From Synanceia verrucosa (Eukaryota; Chordata; Actinopteri; Perciformes; Synanceiidae): a stretch of 64,000 bases of DNA. Positions 45,956 through 57,811 of the stretch are shown here, piece after piece (positions within the stretch are counted from its first letter, which is position 1; each line of letters opens with the position of its first letter). The stretch spans positions 23,522,954 through 23,586,953 of the forward strand of contig CM056563.1 of the NCBI GenBank assembly GCA_029721515.1. Direction: 5' to 3'. The notes under the pieces were generated by a model. It worked only from the letters and a program-made list of their open reading frames with translations, ran no database searches and was not told the origin of the DNA. Position numbers and translations under genes: made by a program.

Positions 45956-48900
45956 AAAATTTGGTGTGTTTTTTAACTGATTATTCTCAGTGAGGCTTCG
46001 TCAGAGACGAACAAAGCCTCATGGGAGCTGTAGTTTAAGAATGCAAACAAAATAACTGTTGTCGTCATTTTATACAGTAATGCAGTGAAAGCTGCTAGAA
46101 TAGAAGCTAACTCTTTTTTTTCAGTTTCTGACTTCTTGTGTCCCAAACAAAAGTATTTACTGCTGCTGCTGAAATGTTGCTGGACGGTGGGACCAAGACA
46201 GGAAATAGTGGTCGACCCCCAGGCTAGAAAATCTCAATCTTTAAATTTGACCGCACTAAAACAGAGACATGCACATGACTGTCCCGCCACCGTTTGAATA
46301 ACCTTTGTTAAAAACTACAGTTCCAGCTGTTTTTAGCATTAAAAATATAACCATATGTTTGTGAGAAGTCAGAAAGCATCGAGAGATGAACTATGGGATT
46401 GGTTGACAATGATAATATAGAATAGCGCCAGCCACACCCCTCAGATTTTACTAGAACAAGGAGACGTGGGTGTGTCTTCACATGTGACATCATATCTGTT
46501 TTTGTTGCAAAGTGCATAGATCATTCAGTGGACAAAAATCAGATGTTAATAAATAAAAGCTGTGGTTCTTTCTCTCTGGCGGTTAACTCAACCATTAAGG
46601 TGACTTTTGCCTCCCAGGAAGTTCCTGTCAAAGTAAAAGCTCCAACCTGCTCCTGAGTCTTTTCTGACCCACCACAAGTCTGCAGCGCTGCAAGTAGGCC
46701 AGACGAATCATGTGACTCTAAGAAACAAACCTACAGGTATAAAAAATGCTAAGCCTGCATGTGATCGCTGCATGGGAGAACAAATGACTGACTTTACCCC
46801 AATTAGACTTCACAACAGTTAGTTGCCATGATATAGATAGTCTTTGTAATATATGAGAAGCTGTCTACAGATGAACAGAGGTCGCGTGGGTAGGAGCCCT
46901 GATTCAGAACAAGTTTTTTTTTTTGTTTTGTTTTTTTTTTTTTAACCTGAAATAAGATGAAGTTAATCAAGAAGAGTGAGGTGAGATTTACTGTACAGGA
47001 TATTAACACTACACACTGTAGTTTCGTACAGGAAGTCAGGAGCTTAACCTAGTGTTGCCTTCTTGGAACAATTCACACAAAACCACTACCAAGTAGTGTA
47101 CCCTGAACTCTCAAACAAAGTTGTGCTTCACCCTAACCTGCTTGCCTCTGATAAAAACAGAGATTCTTTTCAGGGCCAGCAGGTTATTTCCAGTATGCAA
47201 TAAAACCGCCTGCCCACCAGGGTCAGCATGAGAACGGCAGTTCATAAAGCGAGGCTGCTGCAGGAAGCGGCGCTTCATCAGCGGGGCTCCTCGTATTAGC
47301 AGAAGAGCGAGCTCTTCTTCCTCAGCGGTGATGAGCGCCGAATGAAATCTGGGTCACGTCAATGCACATCCGGGCTCCGCTGTCATCACAGAGCCTCGCC
47401 GTCTCCTGATCAAAGAGCACTGAGACTGTGTGTTCAAATCATACTTTGGTTCAAGTAAGAAAAGAAAAATCAATATTCATAAACTTTTTTTTTTTTTTTT
47501 ATCTGACACCCACAACACCTTGCGCTAATTAGCGAGTCTTCCCAGCTGAAATTAACGCAGAAGTGATTCTTTTTCCTGAAGTGTCTGTCGGGTTAAAAGT
47601 AGGATGTGATGGGTTGTTTTTTTTTCATTTGATGGGTTAAACATGTTGTGTTGTCAGTCTATGAGTATCTGCACAGGGTGTGTTTGTTTCTGTGGTAAAG
47701 GAGGGTTTGAGGGGAGATTCACACTATCACCATCACACTTTCAATCATATAACACATGATCACATGTTACAGTAAATATCAGGGACATATTTAGTTGGAG
47801 GGGGTCTGATATCTATGTTCGGGGGCCAGGGGCTTTCCTGCCCACCCCCTCTACTCCCTGACATCACCACAGCCCATATAATAGATATGTATATATATTT
47901 ATATACAGAAAAAGAATACATACTTATTGGACACCCTAGACATTAATGTACATTCAAAGAACTGAACCAACATTCTTGTTTAAACACGTTTACAGTGACT
48001 CTTCTCATATAAATGAATTTTCGCTTTCCACCAAATTAAAACTTTTTTTCCTCTTTAAAAGTTTTCAGTGCTGCAAAAAACAAAGAGAGAAAAAAAAACA
48101 CACAAATAAATATTCTCAGAATACACTGACAAAATAAAGTCGACATATTTCAGCCCTCGTTCCTTGTTACCGTTGGATGGGCACTACTGTATTTCTATAA
48201 TGTTTTATCTAGCGACACAGTCTATATGCCTCAGGCTTGTGTTTTGGTTATGCACCTGCTGATGTAGTACGATGGGATTATTCGATTATAATTCAATTTG
48301 TTACATGGACGTTGATGAGTTATTCTCGTCAGGTGGAAACGTGCATCCTTGGTAGTTGTATGCACCTTATCATCGTTGGTGTGATAGTTTGTCCGGCGGT
48401 GCAGAGCGACACAAAGGCTTGGGCTTGGAGTCTGGCAGGTGAGTAAAGTCGGCGACTTCTGCGCCATTTTTCTCTAGCTAGTCCTCAGTCAGTGACCTCT
48501 GCTGGGGCGTGGAGAGGGGCAGACCGGGGAGGCTCGGCTTTATACCGTCTCACCGTCCCGCCGTGGCTCACCCCCCCACTCCCCAACGCTGTAAACCAGT
48601 GACGCTGCCCATTGGGGAGGGCGGGGATGCCCAATGGTGCTGCCAGGAGAAAGTGACATCACGACAGTATCCACGGGGGACGCTGCTAACAGTAGGCGCT
48701 GCCGGCCGGTGACACCGCAACAAGGAGGAAGGAGCGACATCACCAGCCCGAAAAAGGGAGGGAGGAAGTAAGGAAGGAAGTCAGGGAGGTTGGAAGGAAG
48801 AAGGCGGAGCAGTGAGACCAGGAGGCTGACCTTTGACTCCACCCACAGGAAGTACAGCGTAGAAAGTGCTTCTGTCTGGATGCCGAGCGCTCCCTGCCAC

Positions 48901-51073
48901 CTTTCTGTTAATGTTTAGTTTAGACAACCTCGGCGACAGAGCAGTGTGCCACAGAGAGAGGAGGAAGGTCCTCCCTCCTCCTTCCTGCATACCACAGAAT
49001 CAGCATCAAGGGCCAACTGTTCATCTCCCTTACCAAAAAACATAAAAACAGATTTGTACATATATACTGCTTTATACACACTTTTTTTTTTTACCATTGT
49101 AAATCACAAAAGTATAGAAAAATAAAATGTTTTATAATAACGGGACACTTTTCATTCTCTCTCTGTCTTTTCTACCCCGGCAAAAAGGTGGTCCCTGGTG
49201 GAAACTGGCTCGCTCCGTCTGTCAAGTTTGTGGCTGGTTTGACACCGCCGCCGCGGCGCCACTTTGTACGCCTCCCGTCTTCCCTTTGCCAGCCTCAGTA
49301 GAGGGACTCCTTCTCGTCTTCTTGTTCTTCTTGTGTTATTTTCTTAAAGCTAGTTCTCTTCTCTTCGTTGTTTTCATCTGTGATGTCCATCAATACTGAG
49401 TACAGCTCTTCCTTTTGTATTTACTGGAAACAGGGGAGAGAAGCGGGGAGACTGGTAAATATGCAGAACGTCATGTTTATGATAGGCATATATAATGAGA
49501 GGTCTGTGTGGAGCAGCAGGTTTTTAGAGCGAGCATCTTTTCACAGAAAGTATAGTTCTTTTAAAAGAAAAAAATACAAGTAAACATATGAAATAATGTA
49601 TGGAATAAACAACACGCCCTACACTGTTTCCCATCTATGTAACAAGGTGAGGATGCACCGACAGAGTCAAAAAAAAAAAAACAGCGTTTAAAACTCCACC
49701 GCGAAAAGTTTGGAGAGTCGAGAAGACAACGGCTTCATTCACTTTTCATCCCGCTCTTGTAACATGGCGTAAAAGAAGCCTTGCTCCTGCCAAAACCAGA
49801 GCTCCAGCTCTCCCCAGAATAAAGATCAGAGCGCTCTGTAATCACACAAGTGGAGATCGGCAGTTTGGCAGTGCAAAGTGAAAGTCTCAGTGTAATGGGG
49901 CTGGATGGGAGCAGAGGAGGTGCAGTGTTTGGGGGTGATGGGGGTGTTGGCGAGGCGAGTGTCCCAGAACCCTCGTCATGACAGATGCTCACTAATTCGG
50001 AGTGATCTCAAGCAGCTCCACGGCACTTCTGACAAAGAAATAAATAAAGAAACGAAAGAAGACGAGGCTTTAATTTGGAAGGGCCTTTGTAGTGAGTTAT
50101 TCCCCCCGAATCCAGAGGGACAAACAAGTGGCATGCTCAATCAGCGTCCACCCTGCCTCCCCTCCCATACATATATATATATATCTCACTGCCTGTCCTA
50201 TCTATACCTCAGGTTCACTGAGTGCTCGCTAGGGACCGCCATACAAAAATATCCACATGCAGCCTTATAGCTCAGCAGGGAGGGAGCACAATAGCACCAG
50301 AGCTCCATATAGTCCTCACTGACAGGCAGCCCAGAAGAGCTGCAGAGACAAATAAATTAATCACCCACGGATGTGAAGGATTCAGGGGGGAGTTAGTTCA
50401 GGTATTAGATCCTGTGCTCCTCCCTTTCATATAGCAAGTCTATCTTTAGGAATTAAAGTGGAGTCCATTAAAGGGTTCGTTCATTCGACATGGAGCCATG
50501 GAGACTGTTCTGAGACAGTGGAGGTGAACGGAGTTCAGGGTTGTGGTGCTCACTGCATTCACATTGCGACATTGACATACGAAGTGAGAGCTTGTACTTT
50601 GGGCCGAGAGAGTTCAACACACTGCAGCAGATCAGGAGACGCCATTAAATGGGAATTCAGTATTGAACTAAATGGTTCGTCACGTGTTTTGTGGACGCCA
50701 TGTTTAAGAGTCAGAGTCATCAAACCATCGTCATCAACAAGGCAAAAGCGACAGTTTACAAGAGAAAAAGCTTAGTCGTTGGCTACACAGTGACTGTCGG
50801 AGAAGGTAAGGTAAACGTAAAGGTAGGCATATTTTTCTGTCTTCTCCAAACGTTAAACGTGACATATTTGTAAAAGTGTTTATACTTTAATAAAGGATGA
50901 GAAATATTTTATCATTCACAAACAGTTTAAGATGATAATGAGCGATTTGTTGCAGCATCCCATCTTCGTTCCATTGAAAGACGTTCCTGAAAGCGCTGAC
51001 TTATCTCTTAAAGATGGCGCCCGTGATTTGAGTCACAGCTCTCTCTATATACGGCGCTGGCCTGTGAGCAACG

Positions 51074-51432
51074 CTGGGGCTTCTGGGAGATGTAGTCAGA
51101 GCATAAAGAGACGGTATACACCACAGAGATCAAAACAGGAAGTGGAGACGATCGAGATTAGAGAGTAAAACAAACAGAATCTGGAGAAAAAGTGGTGATT
51201 TTGGTGAAAGTGTCCTCTACTCTACCTCTGATAAAACAAGAATGGAACAAGGTAAAAACAAACATTTTTTTCATGATGAAATAGAGAGTCTCTTCTTTCA
51301 TTTGAGATATTCAGTGTTTTCAGAGTCATAGTACTAAATATTCTGTGGGTCTAGAAATATGACTTAAAATGGACAAAAACGCTGGAACAAGGAACTTTAT
51401 GCTTTATAAATCAGCTGGCACTCAGTGAGTTA
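51074..51432 (+). repeat. Dispersed repeat, copy 3 (longest)
   Basis: Shares long near-identical blocks with 2529-2820 and 1051-1219, including the anchor TGTAGTCAGAGCATAAAGAG and the end block around TGGAACAAGG followed by CTCAGTGAGTTAA. This copy has everything found in the other two, including an internal segment of about 110 bp (51279-51375) absent from copy 2. It encodes no recognisable protein. The family is unnamed by me; it is probably a non-autonomous transposon. Confidence 0.85.
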
Positions 51433-52117
51433 ATGCTGTTTAAATACTAATAATACTAATAAAATAATTTACAATGTTTCAATCATATATGTTTTCTTTT
51501 TGTAAATTAATTTCTGAATTTCTAGAATTGATTTGATCTCATGCACGCTTTACCGACAATGTTGTGGCTTGTGTTCAAGATTTTTTTGTTGGTGAATATT
51601 TCTTAATGTGCAGCGTCTTTTCCTCACTGTTGTCAAAGTGTCATTTGTTCATGTTGCATTGTGTTGCGCTCTCTTGGCCACTAGAGACATAAATAAATCC
51701 CTATTTGCAAAGGTCAAACTCCACCATGGCTGAGTGAGCAGAAACAGATAAGATGTACATAGAAAAAAAAGTAAAAAATCACGATGGAAAACCTGTTACA
51801 ACATCAGCATCAACATCCATGTGTGAAGGCAGACATAATGTTCATATAACTGCTTTATTCTGACACTCAAAACAATCAGAGATTACTTATATGTCACATA
51901 ACGACAACAAAAAGTATCCATGAATGAAGGAACAAAGTCATAAGAGTAAACTTTTAGCTATGAAATGAATCCAAAAAAAAGTTACTTTACACCTTTCAGA
52001 CAATATATTCTCATTATAGAAATTACATACAATTCAAGAACAAGTTCAGCTGAATTGAAAATACACAGATAACCCACTTCATATAGGAATACATATAAAA
52101 CAGTTACTCAGATATAA

Positions 52118-52118
<1 letters not shown>

Positions 52119-52144
<26 letters not shown>
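52119..52144. repeat. (GT)n microsatellite
   Basis: Thirteen GT units followed by a short (TA)n. Confidence 0.9.
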
Positions 52145-52151
<7 letters not shown>

Positions 52152-53218
52152 CATTTAAATGTATTTACAAAGTACGGTAACTTTTTTGCTTGGTTATCTT
52201 TTGTACAAATCTTTTACGCGGACTAATAAATAAATGCACCTGCCAGCTTATCAGGGCTTAGTGAACACTACTAAATATAAATTATGGATAAAGATTATTT
52301 TCTGCTGATATGTAAACGTACCTCAATACTACTTTTAATAAATATGAACAAACGTCTGGATCAAATAGAGGTCTGGTTGCATATTAAGCTGGTTATGGAA
52401 TACAACAAAACCAAACAAAAACCCCAAAAAATATCAAATTTTTATAAATTCACATTTAAATTTACTTCTGACTGACTGGAAGCAGAACTGAACGGCTCAG
52501 ACCTCTACAATACTGACTTATTTACACGTTTAAGCCGTGATAAGCTGACACTGACACAGACGATGCTATTTCAACTTTTTCTGTAAACTGTAGACAAACT
52601 CGTGCAGACTGATGACAATACTCAACTTGTCCCTGTAATAACACAGCAGTAGAAAAGAGTGTGAGACCCTCCAGCTGATGGGATAACACACCATTAGCAT
52701 CAACAAACATATCAATTATGTTTGATGCCTCTATTTATGTTGAGCAGTAAACCTGCGTATTTTCTTACATCAGGAGGCACAATAAAACTGCAGATGCTGG
52801 TTATTTTTGGTAACCTTGGATCTGTGAATCTCTACTAAATTATTACAATTATTATTATAAAAAAAATGAAAGGACACAAGAACAGGTCAAACACTGAATC
52901 ATAGCTCATTTCAATAAATTATTAGTCATTTAAAGTTTAAGAAAAAAATTTCAAATTTACAAAAATTTTATTACATTTTTTTAATCACGTGAATTTGGAC
53001 TTTTTTATATTAATATAAGACTTTTTTTATTTTGAGTCTAAGTTTGCATTATTATCCTTGACAAAATGAATATTATTTTTAAAAAACATGGCAATCTTGG
53101 TTAAGTTATTGATCTTGTTTCTGATCTATGATCTAATAATGTTATTACAGGGACTAAGAATGAGATCATGTCAAAAACTATCCTCTAACTACAGCATGTT
53201 AGCATTCACCTCCTTTCC

Positions 53219-53221
<3 letters not shown>

Positions 53222-53265
<44 letters not shown>
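53222..53265. repeat. (AT)n microsatellite
   Basis: About 22 uninterrupted AT units. The ORF crossing it (53088-53363, with an IY run) is an artefact of the repeat. Confidence 0.9.
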
Positions 53266-53268
<3 letters not shown>

Positions 53269-55340
53269 GCACACAGGCACACACATTCATCACATTCCTG
53301 CTTTCAGAGTTTATCCAACAAACTCCTACAAATTCACAAACCAGCAGTCCTCCTCCTCGTTAAAAATAATATTCAAAGTTCATCTCGACTCATATAAAAA
53401 CCTCAAACGGTGCGTACGTACTAGCATATAAAAGGAAGAACAATTGTTTTACCCACATAAAGATTTTCTTTGACTCATGAGATCATGGGTTAATTTTTTT
53501 TCTGGATATACAACATTACTCTATATCATTTTAACATCTCGACTAAACATAACTAGCTGTATATGATACTTTTATAAATATGTTACATCTGGTAAAGTTT
53601 TGAAAAAAAAGCTGCAACAAACTGATTTTTTTTCTTCTTTTGAGACCACAAATACTCTTGTGAGTACATATAAATAAATGAAATAGTATTGGCGATAGCT
53701 TTGAGTTGTGTTTCCATAGCTGCACTGAAATCTTGACGGCTAACAGCTACACAGAGATTTTCTTTTTAATCCACCTCACGTAGCACAAAGTTGTAATAGA
53801 AGCCAATGCAACCACTGCACTGCTGCACTCTGCACACATTTACATCATATCTCCAACTCCTGGGTGCTTTTATGTAATATCTCACTGCACTTGTGTGTTT
53901 GTATGCAGTGTAAAATACAGTATATGTCTGCATATATTTATATAATACAGTAGCTTTAATGAAGAACAACAGTACAGTCTTATTTTATCATCCCCTCTTG
54001 GGTTCAACAAAAAGCATCTCTGCGCAGAAGGCTGTGTTGCAAAGAGGACTAACCTGCTGGTTGTGTTAGAAATGAGACGTGAGGAACACTGTATTGTAGT
54101 TTTTGAGTTTCAGTTCGCTTATCCTGAGGTAAAACATTTTGTGCAAAACTTAAAAAAGAGGCCGGTGACTCGTGGCAGAGCAGCCGTCTGTCAGTGAGTC
54201 CATGAGGAAAGTGTTCAGTGTTACAGTTCGTCTGTCGTGTGAGGATAATGTGACCCTGTCTTCTGCAAATCAACTTCATATGCAACTATTCACATTCAGC
54301 GATTCGATTTTGGGGGAAACGGGGAAGAAGTTACCTTATTAGTCTGTGAAATGTCGTAAAAAAAAAAATACAGAAAAACGCACCATCTCAACTGGCTGGT
54401 AGCCGGATGGCCTTTAAATGAACTAATCTGATTCAATAGTCTTGTAATAAACCATATTTACTAGCTAAAATCTGTACTGCATTATATTGTAAGTGTTCAT
54501 ATTTCTATGTTATTTCTGTGAAGAAAGCATCACAAATTGTACGACAAAAGTGACTCGCCAAAAACTAAATGTTTTAAGTAATCGTCAACAGAACGACAAA
54601 ACATTTTAAATGGATTATTTCTTCCACAATGGTAACTGAAAAAAGCACCAATTTTAGAGTCTTCTGTGAATTTCTGGAGGAGTCTGAAAAAATACATGTT
54701 TACAAATCCTCAGAAAGCTGGCGGTAAAAAGACGTGTTTCCCAGCAGGGTGTAATTAAAGGCGAATAACAGCACATGGTTCATGTGGTCTGTGTTCACTT
54801 GCAATTGGTCTTGTGAAGTTTAAAAAAACATCAGTGCCAGCTGGAAGCATGAGAAGCGATGCAAACCCAGGCATGAACCTAACCCTGCCAGCAATATATT
54901 CCCCTCAAACATAACCACCAATTCAGAATAGTTGCATATAAACGTCCAATATTTTGCAGGAGACTGGGTCAGAGTGTGACCTTTGTGACCCTTTAGTCTG
55001 CATGCTGTCATACCACATAGTACAGCTTGTAAGGCTCCACTGCAAGTGCACTACAGTAGGACACTCCAACGTTTAAAGGAAAACAAAAGCAATCAGAGCA
55101 GCGCCGTCTTTGAGCTAAGAATCACCAAGGCATGTGGCGTGTTAGTCAGCGAGTGCACGCAGCTCTTTATGCCTGCATGTTAATGGAGGGTTAAAAAAGT
55201 ATTTGCAATGGATCAGCGATCAGTGTGGAGCTGATCAGATCTGGTAGGCTTCCTGTTTGTCATGTATACACTGTATATCATAAAAAAATGCCCCAGTATA
55301 TTCTTAGTCAGGTGACAGCAGCTGCATACACACACCTCTG

Positions 55341-55355
55341 AGCATGCATCATGCG
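55341..55355 (-). promoter_or_regulatory. Paired GCATG / TGCATG in the presumed rbfox3 3' UTR
   Basis: On the minus strand the sequence reads GCATGATGCATGC, containing one GCATG and one full TGCATG, about 330 nt after the stop codon. 3' UTR binding by Rbfox proteins is known for several neuronal transcripts. Use of these sites is not shown by sequence alone. Confidence 0.35.
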
Positions 55356-55618
55356 TGCTGCAGGAGGCTCACATTGGTTATGGTGACACAGCACCCATAT
55401 ACAGCAGTCAAGATAATGCACATGTGCATACAACTTTCCAAAAGAAAACCAAAATGAATACAAAAACAAGAGCAGACCAATGATGACATCAAACAGGTTG
55501 TTGTAGAAATATCAGCTTGAGAGGGTGTCAGGGGAGGGGCTCAGCATGGGGACCTGGAAGCTTTTAGTTTGATTTAGCTCTCCACCATTGTGTTTGTCTT
55601 TTTCTTTTTAAAGATAGT

Positions 55619-55646
55619 TTTTTGTTTGTTTGTTTGTTTGTTTGTT
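55619..55646. repeat. (GTTT)n microsatellite in rbfox3 3' UTR
   Basis: Six to seven GTTT units shortly after the stop codon. In the transcript it reads as (AAAC)n. Confidence 0.85.
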
Positions 55647-55686
55647 GGGGTAATGTCTCTGTCTTTTCTCGCTTTTTTTCTTTCTT

Positions 55687-55731
55687 TTAGTAGGGAGTGA
55701 AGCGACTGTACCCTCCTCTGTATAGGCTAGC
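55687..55731 (-). CDS. rbfox3: rbfox3 terminal coding exon and stop codon
   Basis: The last 45 coding nucleotides on the minus strand encode ASLYRGGYSRFTPY followed by TAA. This is the conserved Rbfox C-terminus; the RFTPY ending is of RBFOX3 type (RBFOX1 and 2 end RFAPY). The acceptor is GATGTTGCAG after a pyrimidine/AT-rich tract. It joins in phase 0 to the exon ending ...GTM. The four visible exons together encode 73 complete residues, 13 of them tyrosine. Tyrosine repeats in the Rbfox C-terminal domain are known, for Rbfox1, to drive self-association with the LASR splicing complex. The exon continues into a 3' UTR of unknown length toward lower coordinates; sequence directly after the stop is an A/G-rich run on the sense strand. 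Confidence 0.95.
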   Translation of the reverse strand, partial: ASLYRGGYSRFTPY

Positions 55732-57732
55732 CTGCAACATCAAAGATGAAAAAGTACCAATCAGTATTCAGGTGACAGCTTTAGTCGCTTTCTCTTTCTC
55801 CACAAAATCTCCTTCCTTTTTCCATGCGAGTTTCACATTATACAGGTTTTCATATCGGTTACGAGGGTTTCCATAACGGAGCGATTATGAGAGGGGGGTG
55901 GTAGTTTGATATATTTAAGCCAATAATTGGAGTGTGTGTTAGGAACAGGGTCATCGGGAGTTAAGCTGGATTGGTGGACCTGGAGCTTAATTGGGGCAAC
56001 TGATAAATTTTTTATTACACTAAAGCACTAAAATTACATATTTCCTTTAAGTAATTAATAAAATAAATAAAACAATGTATTTTTTTACTTCAGGAAAATT
56101 CATTCCAGTTCAGGCTGAAACAACCGAAGCAGAATAAGTTCAGAGAGGTTTAATCACAGCTCCTTTTTGAGTCTAGCAGAGGTGGAGGGGCAAACCACCT
56201 CAGGATATTAGCCCTTAGATTTAGCACCATGCTCAAGATATCTAGGGCAGACACACACATATAAAGCATGCAAGTGGGCCTAAGCATGCACACCTGCACA
56301 TGCACACACACACTCACACAGTCCCTCCTCTCATCTTTCTGTGGCTCTGCTGCAATAATTAAGAATTCAGACAAACTCCAAAGGCTACTGAATGTCTTCA
56401 AAGGCTAATTTTGCCTAATTTCGGGGAGACCTCTTGCTTGTGCGAAACTTTCATCCGTGCGAGATGCTTCTGTACGCTGGAAACGAGTAAAGAGAATTTC
56501 CAACCTCAACCTCAGAGGAACTAATTATTGTATGGCTTTAAAATGCAAAAATGGCTCCTCTCTGCTGGTGAACCATTAATGAAATATGATTAAAGAATTA
56601 GGAACCAAACTGGTGTTTTCTCGACGCTGGCCTCAGCACAGCCATTTGTTCAACACCACACGAACACCCACACATCCCCCCGCCCTCACGAGTCTGGGTT
56701 AGCTCCCTGAGCTCCCAACACACACAACATTAGCTCTGATATTTTTAGGGGCCAAATCCAGTCTTTCACTGAGAGGACGATCAAAGTGTCAGAGAAATGG
56801 AAGGAAATTTGGAGGAAAAGGGAGAAAGAATAAAAAACATTCAAGCACATTTTTTTAATTAAGTAAATGAAGAGGAAAAAGAAATGTCTTAATTAATGAA
56901 AGCTTTTAGCTAGCAGCTGCACCGGGGAACTGTACGCTTCTTTTTATGTTATTGAAAAATCGCATGCATGCCGGAATGGTAAATTTGAGTCATTTCTCAA
57001 GCTGAGAGAACGCCTCCGATCAAGCTTGTGGGCAGGAGGGGAGGGCGAGACACTCCCTCCCTCCGTCTCGCTCTCTCTTTTATGTCCCACGGCACACTGC
57101 TGCATGCGTTTGAAGGTCCTTAATCTCTAGGTTTGGTCTGCGAGCCCGGTCCCATCCCCTCATCATCATGAAACAAAACCAAAGAGAAACTCTCTCTGTT
57201 TCAAAAAAGATGCTCTTTTATTTATCATCACTTTTCATCTTTGATGTTACAGTAGCTGCAAAAGCTAGCTAAAAACAGACATTAAAAATTCAACTTCATC
57301 CCTTCAAGTTTGGTTTTTGGCTGAATGAAAAAAAAAACAAAAAAAAAAACAGATGTGAATCCAACTCTGTAGTGAGCTGAGTGATGAATGAACAGGAATG
57401 TATTTATGTTAAGATTCAAAATACACTCTGCAGTAACCACTCATACTCATTTTAGGAGGAACTTGTGTCAAATTAATATTGCATGAGGTGGCATGACATA
57501 AGTTTGTTGCAGTAAATGTCTGAGCCAATTTCCACATGCTGGGGTTTTACTGCTTAGCTCCACTAGGGTGTGCCAGAGAGCATGGCAAAATCAACTGATG
57601 AATAAATACAGAAATAAAAACCAGTGCAGTGTCTGGTCTTTATTTTGGAGTCCTGTGTGTGTGCTAGCTCGTGTCGTGGTGTTTCAGACGGGGTGCAGAC
57701 AGAGCGTGGCGGCAGCGGTCTCATCGACTTAC
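55732..57732 (-). other. rbfox3: rbfox3 last intron (2,001 nt)
   Basis: GT-AG intron before the terminal exon. I looked for an equivalent of the alternative RBFOX1 exon (NAFAPLTDAK-like) and saw none. Sense-strand GCATG motifs occur at 56962-56971 and 57103-57107. Confidence 0.75.
56962..56971. promoter_or_regulatory. GCATGCATGC cluster in last rbfox3 intron
   Basis: A palindromic run that gives two overlapping GCATG cores on the sense strand, about 760 nt downstream of the 57733 exon's donor. An isolated further GCATG is at 57103-57107. This is a candidate Rbfox binding platform only. Confidence 0.35.
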
Positions 57733-57811
57733 CATAGTCCCCACACTGTATGTGGCGGCCGGGCCAATCGTGTGGTGGTAGGGGTCTGCTGTTGCATAGA
57801 CTCTGCCATAG
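57733..57811 (-). CDS. rbfox3: rbfox3 penultimate coding exon (RBFOX3-diagnostic segment)
   Basis: This 79-nt minus-strand exon has acceptor TTGTGCAG and donor GTAAGT after ACT ATG. It encodes 26 residues starting YGRVYATADPYHHTIGPA and ending YSVGTM. The HHTIGPAATYS part points to RBFOX3: the corresponding RBFOX1 segment reads HHALAPAPTYG and RBFOX2 reads HALAPAASYG. This exon is therefore the main reason for choosing the paralogue. The 2,559-nt intron upstream carries a GCATG on the sense strand 70 nt before the exon (57881-57885), a typical position for Rbfox-mediated repression. The only long ORF overlapping it (57563-57883) reads a different frame and is not the product. Confidence 0.95.

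Larger units (their letters stand above)
45167..55686 (-). other. Non-coding stretch, possible long rbfox3 3' UTR
   Basis: About 10.5 kb without a recognisable coding exon on either strand. It begins, on the minus strand, straight after the rbfox3 stop codon, and at its far end has an AATAAAGTTT-type poly(A) signal at 45161-45166. Alternative earlier minus-strand signals of ATTAAA type are present near 53764 and 53954, and an AATAAA near 51855, so the true end is uncertain. Embedded are microsatellites, a G-rich block, and a dispersed-repeat copy at 51074. ORFs such as 45307-45864 (minus) and 49905-50270 (plus) show no domain and sit in skewed or simple sequence. It could equally be a shorter UTR plus intergenic DNA. 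Confidence 0.4.
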
